In this document: in pieces, positions 20,170-30,569 of the stretch
Position numbering within the stretch: the first letter of the stretch is position 1
How the letters are laid out: each line of letters starts with the position of its first letter
Origin: Ilex aquifolium
Lineage: Eukaryota > Streptophyta > Magnoliopsida > Aquifoliales > Aquifoliaceae
Length of the DNA: 64,000 bases
Direction: 5' to 3'
Assembly (NCBI GenBank): GCA_951799425.1
Contig: OX637407.1
Coordinates: 26,905,691 to 26,969,690 of the forward strand
Translations under genes and position numbers: made by a program
The notes under the pieces: generated by a model
What the model saw: the letters and a program-made list of their open reading frames with translations, nothing else
Databases searched by the model: none
What the model was told of the DNA's origin: nothing

Positions 20170-21830
20170 GCGGTTTTAAACACTATTTTTTGTTTTTAAA
20201 GTACTTATGAGAAGTATAAGTTTTAGAAGTACTTTTAAAAAGCCAAAACACACCCTTATGACATATTTTCCTTATTAAATTTGGGGTGTTAATATTAACC
20301 GTCAGATTAATTTTAAAATAAAATTTAAAGAGATCTCAACCGCGAAAAATAAAAGTCATTTTGTTTATCTTTTGAGATTTGAATTATATTATACTTTATT
20401 ATATAAATTACATTATGTTCTTAAAAAAATGGTTCAAGCCCCCTTCCCCCTCTCCCTCTAAAAAAAAAAAAGTTGTAAAAAAAAATAATGTTGATATGGT
20501 GTAACGGTTACATCTAATATTTCCTCTCGTGTATGAACATGAATTTGAGATCTTGTTGGATGATTGGAAGAATAGACCAATGAACCACAATCTTCTTCTT
20601 TGTTTCATGTTGTGTCTGTTTTCGAGTGGCCTTTGTGGTGTGTCTTTCATGTTTAGAATTACTTATCTGGATGAGAAATGCCACTTGGCACCTCAAGAGA
20701 CACCAATAAAAAGAAGCCATCTGCAAATATGTAGCCTAGAATTATTGAAAAGTTGAAGAAATATCCTTCCAAACACTTCGATACTAATGCCAAAATTATG
20801 AGTAAATATTGGGTGTAACTGTTATAACATGTTAGTAATAGTGTAATTATTCAAAAAAATAATAATTTTATAGCCATTAAAATTACCAAAGAATCCCCGA
20901 GGTAGTAAAATTCTAGGATTTTTTAAAAATAAAAATGTTTTTGCTTCAATAATATTCCAATCGGATTCTTTTAACCCACCCAATAGGTGAGTTTAATTTA
21001 GAAGGTGAAAGTGGGAATATATATGCTATTCACGCGGGTCTGATCTATTTCAAGGGGCAAAATAGGATTTTCACTATTTATTAAAGAAAATAAAAACTTT
21101 ACGGATGATACATAACATGGTTGAACATGGCAGACAGCTCATTGCTGCGTCAGGTTTCCACTCATCGAAGGGACTACGTGACGTGACCCACCTTGTTGGG
21201 CCCCACTGGAATCAATATCTTTCCTTCCCTGTTCACATGGGTCCCACCTCTGCTTTTGTCTCGGACGACCCACCATATTGCTGACAAAAAGGAAGGATAT
21301 GTCTATTTACCCAAATTCAATTTTTTTTGAACCATATCAAATTAAATAAATAAAAAATTATTTCTCGCGAATATATCTTACTTAGAGTTATTTATATTAA
21401 TTGATTATAAAATAATTAAATTTTAAATTTTACGACTGTAATTTTTTGGGGTTAAGTCATGAAAAAAATATCTCTCATGTTTATTTTAGTTCTGGTGTGG
21501 ATGATCTGCCTTTGACTAGAGTAGAGAGAATTAATCAAAATGTGCGTACGTTGACCTGAATACTCCTGACTATTAAAAAAATATATTCGATAAATTATAT
21601 TTTGGTATCCACACCTAAGTAGAAACAAATATGACCGACATCGTAAGATGTTTTATTGGATTTGTGTTATATTTACGTTGTGTTATATTGTAATATATTA
21701 AAATTAATTTAATTTAAACCTAATTTATTTATCATTGTTCATAGTTTGGTTTGTATTTCATTGAGTTTATGTCACGTGTAATTAATTTCGTACAAATTCA
21801 TTTAGTAAACATTTGAAACAAAATTTGCTC
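20170..21830. other. Intergenic with SINE-like debris
   Basis: AT-rich DNA; a degenerate SINE tail lies at about 21449-21590. A GC-richer stretch at about 21115-21290 carries no frame of note. Confidence 0.5.
21449..21590 (+). repeat. SINE family S-GATC, degenerate copy
   Basis: Shares with copies at 27684, 28890 and 59185 the order: TTAAGTCATGA, a TTCTGGTGTGGATGA block, GAGAGAATTAATCAAAATG, GTTGACCTGAATACTCCTGA, then an A run. Confidence 0.5.
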
Positions 21831-21835
21831 ATTTA

Positions 21836-22200
21836 GAGCATCTCCAAGGGGAGGCATATGGGGTGGCATACCCCCATATGCCACCCCAAATTCAAAAAAA
21901 TTCACTCCAAAGGGGGTGGCATATGAGGTTGGAAAATGGCATCAAGGCCTTTAGGGTAGCATATTTGGCAACTCTGGAGAGAGAAAATGGGAGGTTGCAA
22001 ATAGATTGGTAAATATAGATCCGTTAGATGAATATAGATCCAACGATTCATATAGATTGATGAATAAAAATATGAAAATGGCACCCCATTTTGGCACCTG
22101 CCATTGGAGCAGATTTATAATTTAGAGGTGTCAAAACACTGTTCAAGATTGCAAAATGGTATTTGGCACCCCAAAAATAGCACTCCCCTTGGAAATGCTC
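21836..22200. mobile_element. 365-bp Harbinger/Tourist-like MITE with TTA target duplication
   Basis: Ends GAGCATCTCCAAGGGGAG and, inverted, GAGCATTTCCAAGGGGAG are flanked on both sides by TTA (21833-21835 and 22201-22203). The TTA duplication and GAGCATCTCC ends are typical of PIF/Harbinger MITEs. Near the left end a smaller palindrome (GGGGTGGCATACCCCCATAT followed by GCCACCCC) is nested. Confidence 0.85.
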
Positions 22201-22203
22201 TTA

Positions 22204-23050
22204 TTATTTAATTTCAAAAACCCTAATTTTAAATCCGTTGATTTTTTATCGATCCTACTAGAGAAACTTCTAAAATAAGTTGGAAGAAATAAGAGTAAAA
22301 AAAGAAGCGAGACTCGGACGCTATTGGTTTAACCAATTTTTTTGGGATTAATTGATATTTGTAGTTTGTATTCATATTTACTCGTAGGAATAGATAAAAA
22401 ATAACTCTTATATTAGAGAAGTTTCTTGTTAAAATATAAAAAAAAATTTAAGATGGCCCTTGGGGTACGATAAGGAGTTCAACGTATGCATATATTGTGC
22501 ACGTCAACGAGCACGGTAGCAAGTTATGACTTATGAGCGTAGAATCGACTAAAAACATTTTTATTTTAATTTTAGGCATCTTGAATTTGAATTTAAATTT
22601 TGACAAAATTTTAAAGTCAAATCATAAAAAATTTATCTCACATAAAATATTTTCATCTCGACTTTTATCTCGACTTATATAAGCCTTCAAGCGAAAAAAA
22701 ATTAATCAAAATACGAATAAACTGAATCAAACATTTCTAACTTTTGAACCAAAAAAAAAAAAAAAAAAAACCTGCAAATGGATTAAATCAAATAGTTATG
22801 GTACTATTTTTTCATATTTACCCAAAAACTGAAAATAAAATAAAGAGCATGAGATATAAGTATGGTGGATCACTTTTCACTTCTACATTTAATTATTCTA
22901 AAAAGTGGGGGCTAATTTAACATTGTACAAAAGAAGAGGGGACCAAAATGAAATCCCAAAACGCCTCCATTTCTTCCTTTTTCCTCACTCTTTTTAATCT
23001 CTACACCCCTAACATTTCTTTTTTTTTTTTTTCCATTCTAACCTCAAAAC
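22204..23050. other. Intergenic and 3' flank of the acidic-protein gene
   Basis: AT-rich DNA with A/T runs (22751-22770, 23019-23033). The last 100 bp probably include the minus-strand 3' UTR. Confidence 0.5.
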
Positions 23051-23051
23051 T

Positions 23052-23534
23052 CTACATGAAAAGTTCAGACTGCAACAACGCATAGTAGTTGGCAGCCTCA
23101 TCTTCAAACTCCCAAAACCCATCACACAAGGCGAAGGCGAGGTCTCCACCGTTGATGTCATCACCAGCACCGTCGACTTTGTGGGGTATCCCAAGCTCAT
23201 CATCCGAGGCTTCAAGAAGGTGTCTAATGACCCTCTCTTTGTCATCTTCTTCACCATGTGAGCTAGGGCTACACTCAGAGGTGGCTGAGACGGTGGTTTG
23301 GTGGTCTGGGTCCGCCTCTGCGGTGACGGAGAGTGAAGGGTCGAAGTTGTTGGAGTCACAAGAGAGCTCTTGCTGGAGACTTGTGAAGATAGCTGAGAGG
23401 TCCTGGTTGGGTTCATCTTCTTCATCTTCAAGAATGGAGAGTATGTGGGTGTATGATTTTTGGCGCTTTGAGTCCTCACAGTCTTCAAGGTCAAGGGTTT
23501 CTTCCCTATGGCGTTTTGATGGTGTTTCGGCCAT
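23052..23534 (-). CDS. Small acidic conserved plant protein, function unknown
   Basis: Single-exon frame, 160 aa, from ATG at 23534-23532. A bipartite nuclear-localisation-like cluster spans residues 7-26 (KRHRE...SKRQK). It is followed by a predicted helical segment SYTHILSILEDEEDEPNQDL, a serine/acidic middle, a conserved-looking LLEASDDELGIP and a C-terminus FALCDGFWEFEDEAANYYAL that closes in LLQSELFM. There is no known enzyme motif. I have the impression of a plant-only family whose C-terminal E-D-E-A-A-N-Y-Y-x-L-L-Q-S-E-L-F-M end is well kept, but cannot name it. The position between the PPR and F-box/kelch genes makes At1g26920 a candidate counterpart, since it lies between the corresponding Arabidopsis genes. 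Codon use and composition are clearly coding; antisense frames over it are shadows. Confidence 0.85.
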   Translation of the reverse strand: MAETPSKRHREETLDLEDCEDSKRQKSYTHILSILEDEEDEPNQDLSAIFTSLQQELSCDSNNFDPSLSVTAEADPDHQTTVSATSECSPSSHGEEDDKERVIRHLLEASDDELGIPHKVDGAGDDINGGDLAFALCDGFWEFEDEAANYYALLQSELFM

Positions 23535-23539
23535 TTTAG

Positions 23540-23630
23540 AGAGAGAGAGAGAGAGGTGACTAGGTGAGAGAGAGAAGTAAAGAGGATGGGATGAAGAGAG
23601 AGAGAAGGGGATGGAAATGGTTATATAGAG
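23540..23630 (-). promoter_or_regulatory. TATA box and GA-rich leader of the acidic-protein gene
   Basis: On the minus strand CTATATAACC lies at about 23619-23628, some 90 bp upstream of the start codon. This places transcription start near 23590 with a CT-rich leader (GA-rich on plus, 23537-23556). Confidence 0.6.
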
Positions 23631-23717
23631 AATTGTAGGAGAGTGGAGTTCCGGTCAAAATGAGGAAGAGAGAAAGTGAGATTATTTAATGCATTTTTTA
23701 ATGCAAGGACTGTGGGG

Positions 23718-23748
23718 AGAGAGAGAGGGAGAGAGAGAGAGAGAGAGG
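23718..23748. repeat. (GA)n microsatellite
   Basis: GAGA run of about 30 bp upstream of the acidic-protein gene. Confidence 0.85.
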
Positions 23749-23863
23749 ACCAATGAAAGATGCTTTGAAAAAGCAGAGCATTAAAAAATTAAAAGACTTG
23801 GTACTGTTAGATTGTGTCTCATGAGTTTGTCTACTTCTTCCCACTACCATGTGATTATTTTTT

Positions 23864-24452
23864 GGGTTAATTGTTTTTTATGCATGTACTTTTGGTTAGA
23901 AATACCTAATATATTAACGTTTAAAATTATGCACATTACATCTTTATAATTATATATTAAAGTGTAGTAATTGATATCGTTAACGAAATTAAAAAATTTA
24001 TCATAATACTTACGTTTTAAAATCAAAATTTTCATCTGATTTATGCTTGATCATAAAATTAATAGAACATGATAACAAACCAACATATTTCAATCCAACA
24101 TGTCAATCTCTTTTTCTCTCAACTAAGGTTTTGATCTCGGACCGAAAATCACTTATATTTTTCTTACATATTTTTTGATCTTGGATTGATGTTTTACCTA
24201 TTTGGATATTATAACATATATTATAAAAGGTCTTTAGACATTTATGCAATATTTTTTTAGAGAAAAACAATAGAAACAAAGCCCACAACATGTGTTTGAC
24301 CGTGTGAAACACATTCTCTGTTAATTTAGATGATAAAAGTAATCATTTCACTTTGGTACATAACTACAAGTGGGTAATGTGCATAATTTTAAAACGTTAA
24401 CTAATTAAAATGCTTCAAACCGAAATCACAGGAAGTAAAAAATAATTAACCC
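23864..24452. mobile_element. Long-TIR MITE, Mutator-like
   Basis: Ends GGGTTAATTGTTTTTTA and, inverted, GGGTTAATTATTTTTTA continue as inverted repeats for about 100 bp, sharing ACGTTTAAAATTATGCACAT or near-identical text. Flanks TTATTTTTT (23855-23863) and TAATTTTTT (24453-24461) match 8 of 9. Confidence 0.75.
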
Positions 24453-24461
24453 TAATTTTTT

Positions 24462-24848
24462 TAGAGGTAATAACACGAAAGTAACACGATTAACAAGTTT
24501 AAGTAGTATTATAAGAATAGAATATTAATTTTTTATTATATTTTATCAAGTAGTGACCAAATTTTTATACAAAAAAAGATATTTTTATTATTATATTTAT
24601 TAAGTTAATTTTTAATTTATAGAAAATTTATGAGCATATGTTCGATTAAGTGATAATAAAATTTATGTTCGATTAAACATTAAATTTTTTATTTATGGAT
24701 TATATGAATCAACACAAATATTTACAAAAATAAATAGATCGACACGACACAACACAACATAATTAGTTAAACAGATTAGGTTAAAGTTAATTAGTGCTCG
24801 ACACACATCTAAAATAACACAACACGACACGATACAATTGACACCCTA
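24462..24848. mobile_element. hAT-like non-autonomous element (ACACGA family), copy 1
   Basis: The right end ACAATTGACACCCTA, in complement TAGGGTGTCAATTGT, faces a left end TAGAGGTAATAACACGA. The inside matches the 54257-54787 element, including TTATTATTATATTTATTAAG, a CGACACGACACAACAC block and TTAGTGCTCGACAC. It directly abuts the preceding MITE. Confidence 0.55.
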
Positions 24849-24849
24849 T

Positions 24850-27680
24850 TATTTTCTGGCAAATCTGAGGGGTCACTGATAAAAATCAACCGCTGTTTTT
24901 GGTAAGGCAAACGTACACCTGATTGTAAGCATGTCATAGCTTCAAGATAATGACAAAGCCAAGGAAAAAGAGAGCATTTAAAGCTGCTGGTTGTACAAGT
25001 GGAGGATCTCTAGTATACGATTTTCCAGAAAAAAAAAGAAGTTATATATATATTATTTTTTTTTTTAATGGTAAAAAATTAATATGTTTTGAGGATATTA
25101 AATTTCTTTTTTTTTTTTCCAAGATAATGTGTTGCCCTACTAACGGCTACTAGTTTTCATTGTGGCATCAAGATTCCCCAACGGCATTGATGACTGATAA
25201 GATTAGGGTTCGGTTCAAATGGACGGACCAGATGATTTTGATTTGGGTGTGGGTCCAACTCCAACTCCAACTCCAAAAACAAATACAAATAATTTATGAT
25301 CAAAATGGATACAGTCGAACGATTAGAATTTCATCATTTTATCGTTCAAACTATATATTTTGTTATGTACACAAATCACATTTAGATCAATTACTCTGTA
25401 ATGGTTGAAGATTTACTTATTCGATCAAGTGAAATTTATTTGTATTTATATTGAATTATTAAGAATTAAAAACAAAAAATAAAAAAAAATGGATCAAAAT
25501 CCGAGTTATACACATCTAGAATCTTGGGAGATTCATCTGGGGAAGACAGAGAAATAAAAAATATAATAAAAAAATATATAATATGTGACTGAGAAGTGAC
25601 AAGACGAAAGAGGATAAAACGGACATTTAACACTTTTGGCAGCTACCATAAAATACCGATATATCACAGATTTGTATCTACAGGCCACGACAAGTAACCA
25701 ATTGTCACCCCAGGACTGCCGCCACCGACTCTGATTTAATTGATGTATGAGTTGAGAGTTTAATTTATTTATTTAGATTTTATCCTCTGTTTTATTTAAA
25801 CTTTGAGCGACATAAATACGTCTTTACTCACTAAAAACAAAACAAGGATTTTTGTTGTTACCCAAAAAGAAAAAAAAAATCTATTGTCAAATTTTTAATA
25901 TCTTTTCTTCCGGTGCGGTTCGTCGAGTTCGTATTTTTGAATGAGTCTAAAAAATTGTTCAATTTCGACTCGTTTAAAAAATGAATTGAGTCCCTGAACA
26001 GTTTGACTCGATTATCAGCCTTAATGTTAGGAGGAGGTTTATGACATTTTTGAGCAAATTATGGGTTTTCTTGTAATTTACCGAAATTTCTTGCACCGCC
26101 AAATGTTGCTTTGTTTGAGAATTGATCAGATGATCTTTTTGGCCCTAGATGTTCTTCTCAAATGACAAATTGCAGCGACATCCCCTATAGAAAGACATAA
26201 TTAAAAGGACACCGTTTACATGTTTTGAAATCACACAGATATCATGTTTTTTTTTTTTTGGAATAAAAAAAAACATATTAGAAAGACGTAATTTCAAAAT
26301 AATGAAAGTTATTTTCATAATTATACCTTTCTATTACGGATTTAGTTGTAGTTTATGTAAGGAAATAAAAAAAAAATTTGATGAAAGTGATATATGTATT
26401 GTTTTTCTATTTTGGAAGCTTATAGATCTTGTGTTTTTGCTACCGACAATTGATTTTTTCTATAATTTATTCATTTTGTTCTTGCTAGTGACCTATATGA
26501 TTCATGTCCGACTTAAGTAATAACTTGTCATTTTCAATTGTATTCTATGATGTTACGAAAGCACTCTATTTTCTAAGTAAACTTAATTGACCCGTTACCA
26601 GGAAATTTCTATAATTCTTTCTTTCTTTCTTTAATTTTTTTTTTTAATTCAATGGTAAAGGGCGTTTGGATCAACTTATACGCATTATAACTAATTCTCT
26701 CTTCGATCCGGTCAAAGACAAATCATTCATTCTGGGACTAGGGTATTCATAAGATATAAATCTTTTATAATCTGATTTCAAAAAATTATCAAAATTTAAA
26801 TTTAAAACATCTGAATTTATAACACGTTTTTTCTTTCTTTTTATTTTTTGTGTTGGTTGGGGGTGGGCGAGGAGGTGGTTATGAGTCAGAGTCTTGGACT
26901 AAAGGCTACGCAAAAGGTCCAAGTTGGGGTTGTTTTGTTTTTCTTCTTGACCTGATACTTGAGTCTTTTTTTACTCCTTGATTGATACTTTTTGCTTTCC
27001 CGGTAAGTTTCTTTATTTATACTTTCTCCCTTCTACTTTTTCAAGCCCTGTGTTTGCATGATATTTACTTCGTGAGAAATGTTACAGTACCAAAATATAT
27101 TTTTTTTTCAGTGTTATACTTTAATTTTGGTCCAATAAAAAGTTAACACGTCAAAAATTCGTTTATCTATTTTTTCCAATCAAAGATTTTATATCATTCA
27201 AAATCAAATTAATGGCTGATGTGTGAAGGCCCAAACATAAAGTTTATTGGGTTTAATGCAGAACAAATTCGTTGAATGTTTCGATACTTATAATAGTTGC
27301 AATTTAATAAAAAATACGATCTTGATATGACAATGGCTGAACGAAATTCCTAAAACCGACCGTAAATAGTTGGTACAAGACTTAGTGAAGTTGAGTCGTA
27401 GAATCGATGCCTTAATCAATTGAATGGGTCCTCCAAGAAATTGGTGACAAGTAATTGTCAAAGAACTAAATTCGGAATGAGTGAGTCAGTCAAGTAAATA
27501 GAGACATATAGATTATAGACTAAGGCCAAATGACGCAATGGGAAAGAAATAAAAACCATTCATTTGATTTTATAAAGAAAGACTTCGTTGCACACGAATT
27601 TTCTAATTCAAATGGATTTTTTTGACTGTATTCAAGTAGTTGTCTGGAAGTTCCACCCAAGAATACAAAACCCACAATTC
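24850..27680. other. Gene-poor AT-rich stretch
   Basis: No gene is supported. A dispersed repeat of about 60 bp lies at 25593-25655 (also at 32265-32325), and a hAT-like end (GACTCGATTATCAGCCTTA) at about 26005-26025. Several A/T homopolymers occur; short frames over them are not credible. Confidence 0.5.
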
Positions 27681-27683
27681 AAG

Positions 27684-27934
27684 GTGGCTCAAATAATCAG
27701 AGAGACGTGCTCTAATCTTAGATTTTTTGAGTTTGAATCTTGATAATTTTTTAGGGACAAGTTATAATACCCTAGTTTCGATGCAGATGACCTGTTTTTA
27801 GTTGAACCGGAGAGGAAATTAGTCAAAGTGTGCGAATGACCTGTTTTTGATCAGACTGAAAAGGAAATTAGACGAGGTGCACGTAAATTGGTTCAGACAC
27901 TCCTGACTGTTGAACTATAAAAAAAAAAAAAAAT
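27684..27934 (+). repeat. SINE family S-GATC, fuller copy
   Basis: Head GGTGGCTCAAATAATCAG (A-box-like), then GAGTTTGAATCTTGA (B-box-like, about 27729-27743). The body carries GAAATTAGTC and GAAATTAGACGAGGTGCACG, ending CTCCTGACTGTTGAACTA plus a run of A (27919-27933). Part of the body is duplicated within the copy (GACCTGTTTTT at about 27790 and 27839). Confidence 0.6.
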
Positions 27935-27939
27935 ACAAA

Positions 27940-28690
27940 ATCCTCCGATACTGGAATTGGGGCTGCTCTATATTTTTATTTTGTATAATTTTTGAAGTAT
28001 TTTTTTATTTTTTTTAATGCAACTAGAGATTAGTTCATGCCCACCAATGTGAACTTCTTCCAAGAACGACCAAATACTTGATACATATTACATTTCTTCC
28101 ACAATCAAAGATCGACTGTAATATTTTATTTTATTTATGTGTTATTTTCAAGGAACATCTTCTTAATTTGTTGCTTTCGTCAACTGTTATGCAAATTAAC
28201 CTCTTTCCCTCTCTCTATCTCTCCCCCTCTCTCTCTCTCATGCCAATCCCTCTCCAATATACTATTTGAGAACACATTGTTGACAACAAGATGCATATCT
28301 TGGGAATTCCCCACCCCCAACCTCACCCTATCTCCCGGGGATTTGGGGGTGAGGTGAATTTTAATAGCCGATACATTTCACGGAAACTAATGCATAACGA
28401 AATACCTTCAACCCTACGATCACACCCAAGGATGGAACCAATTACTATTATGGTTTAAAATTCACTAGGAGGCCACTCCGTTAAGGTTGAGAGAAGCTAT
28501 TGTTTAAACATATTTCGGGTTGGCAAGGTTTTAAAAAACTAGGAAGGCCAGGACCACCTAGGCGGCAACATACATAGCTGAGTCGATGATTACACCAAGT
28601 ACTGTTTATGATATTTGATTCATTTTCAGTACATCTAACAAACATTCACCATGAATTTCAAGCCTCTCATTATGAACCCATGATGTTAAA
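27940..28690. other. Intergenic; CT-rich tract and unassigned repeat debris
   Basis: A CT-rich run lies at about 28200-28240. A fragment TTTTAAAAAACTAGGAAGGC with ACCTAGGCGGC at 28530-28565 looks like the end of a common plant repeat. No gene. Confidence 0.45.
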
Positions 28691-28879
28691 AACCCCTGTT
28701 GGAACCAGGCTGTCTGAAATTTATTGATCTTACCCACCTTTGGAGCTTTCATTTATCAAAAGTATCAGGACAATTATTTTGTGGGACACCAATGCTTATA
28801 GTATCCAAAGTAAGGATTGCACAACATTACAACAACCATGTGCCAGAGGACATACCATATAACCCCCAACGGATAATAG

Positions 28880-29075
28880 ATATAAACTATAAACTTAGAT
28901 GGAGTTCAAATCTTGACAACCTTTTAGGACCAGGTCATGATGGATTTATCTTTCATGAATATCTTAATCTTGATGTGAATAATCTATCTTTGACCGGATC
29001 GAGGAAGAGATTAGTCGAGATACAGGTAAACTGGTTCAGACATCCTTAATTATTGAACTTAAAAAAAAAGGACCA
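28880..29075 (+). repeat. SINE family S-GATC, copy
   Basis: GAGTTCAAATCTTGACAACC (B-box-like, about 28901) is followed by GGACCAGGTCATGATGGATT and GAGATTAGTCGAGATACAG, then a TTGAACTT-A9 tail. The open frame 28699-29049 runs through this repeat and is therefore not treated as a gene. Confidence 0.6.
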
Positions 29076-29079
29076 AACA

Positions 29080-30140
29080 TACACATTTAGCATAGGATAA
29101 GACTACTGCACACCGAAGTAATATCGTACCGAAATTTCTTTTTAGTTGTACATCTTGTCTTGGTTTATTTATAACCATCGATTATAAAAATAATAAAGTA
29201 AAGTAAATACTAAAATATAAAACATTTTACATTTGTCTTGTCTTCATTGATGAAAAATAACATTATTTTTCGGTTTTCAAATTGGACCCGGCGGTGGCAT
29301 CTCAAAGTTCTGTCATACACGTGGTAAGTGGACCTAATTTTATTAAATTCTCCAATGTACAACACGCAGTTTATTAGTGGGTATAAATGTGACATGAGCT
29401 CGAAAATAACACGAACGATTAACATAATTTATTAAAATAACACGATCTGATTTTATTCTCAACAGTACTCTGCCTCAATGTTTGAACTGGCAAACAACAT
29501 GATTAGGCCTACACATGGAAGTTAATTGAAGTGATGCCAAAAGCATGAAAAATTCTGTTACAAGTTTCAATTATGTTTGTTTCTCAACCGATAGACAAAG
29601 GGACAATAGTAAGCTGTCTGCTGCGTGGCCTTGAGGATTCAATTATGTTAGTTGCGTCAGTTGATGATCAGGGCTACCCTTTTGGCATATATACTCACTA
29701 GTCATAACCCGTATCTGAATGCACGATAAAATATAAATTATATAGATTATATAGTCATTTAAATGTCTGCTAGGAAGTTGATCTGAACATCTCTGATCGT
29801 TTGGTTAAAAAAAATCTATTTAAATGGGGGTGTTAATCAAGACAAGCTACTTGAGCTCGACTCAGAAAAAACTCGGCTCGAGCTTGACTTAAATGTATTG
29901 TGAATGCGATTTAACCTAATTCAAGTAAAATTTTTATTGTGAATGTTAACTGTTATGGTAGAACTATTAGTGATGCAACCATTTTTGGATTCTCACCTAA
30001 CTTACATGTGGTTTTACACCTGGTTTCATTTTCTTGGGATAAATTATTTCCATTCAACTCAATGAAAACAAACTGTCTAGATTGATGCTTTACAAATATC
30101 AAAAAGTCACAAGGGCGGCTTTTAATTTTTTTATTTTATT
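29080..30140. other. Intergenic, hAT-like debris
   Basis: Short ACACGA-type motifs at 29405-29450 and CTCGACTCAG/CTCGGCTCGAGC at 29850-29885 look like ends of degraded hAT-like elements. No gene. Confidence 0.45.
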
Positions 30141-30145
30141 TAAAT

Positions 30146-30313
30146 AATGCTATTGTAACTTAATTTGAGACTTTTAATAAAATGACTTAATATATCACAC
30201 TCATTAAATTATTAGTGGGTCTCAGAATTAAATGAAACGTATTCACAATCCAATGATTATAATGCATTCGAACCCCTGATTAGGTCTCAAATTAGATACA
30301 AGCAGTATTATTG
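30146..30313. mobile_element. Fold-back MITE, AATGCTAT family, copy 3
   Basis: Left AATAATGCTATTGTAACTTA and ATTTGAGACTTTTAAT pair with the right end (in complement AATAATACTGCTTGTATCTA then ATTTGAGACCTAATC). Confidence 0.65.
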
Positions 30314-30388
30314 TAATCTTGAAGTCCAATATTGATCATTAAAGTGATATTGACCAATTGAGATCCAAATCAAAATCAGTGCTACAAC

Positions 30389-30543
30389 GAGGGTTGATAA
30401 CGAGTTGAGCTTTACAAGCTCGAGTTGAACCTTACAAGTTTGAATTGAGTTTGTCAAGTTTGGCTTATTTAATAAATGAGCTGAGTCCGAACTAAGCCCA
30501 AAACAAATCAAACCCGAGTAACTTGACTTGATTATCAACCCTA
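30389..30543. mobile_element. 155-bp hAT-like MITE
   Basis: Ends GAGGGTTGATAACGAGTTGA and, inverted, TAGGGTTGATAATCAAGTC. Flanks GCTACAAC (30381-30388) and GCTATACC (30544-30551) form an imperfect 8-bp duplication. Beyond them the same 17-mer CCAAATCAAAATCAGTG stands on both sides (30365-30381, 30550-30566). Confidence 0.65.
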
Positions 30544-30569
30544 GCTATACCAAATCAAAATCAGTGGCA

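Noticed and set aside
23009-23559. Alternative frames on both strands over the acidic-protein gene
   Set aside because: The 160-aa minus frame has an NLS-like start, TATA box and family-like C-terminus; the others are Ser- or Pro/Thr-rich shadows.
28699-29049. 116-codon plus-strand frame
   Set aside because: Its second half runs through a SINE copy shared with three other sites, so the frame is accidental.
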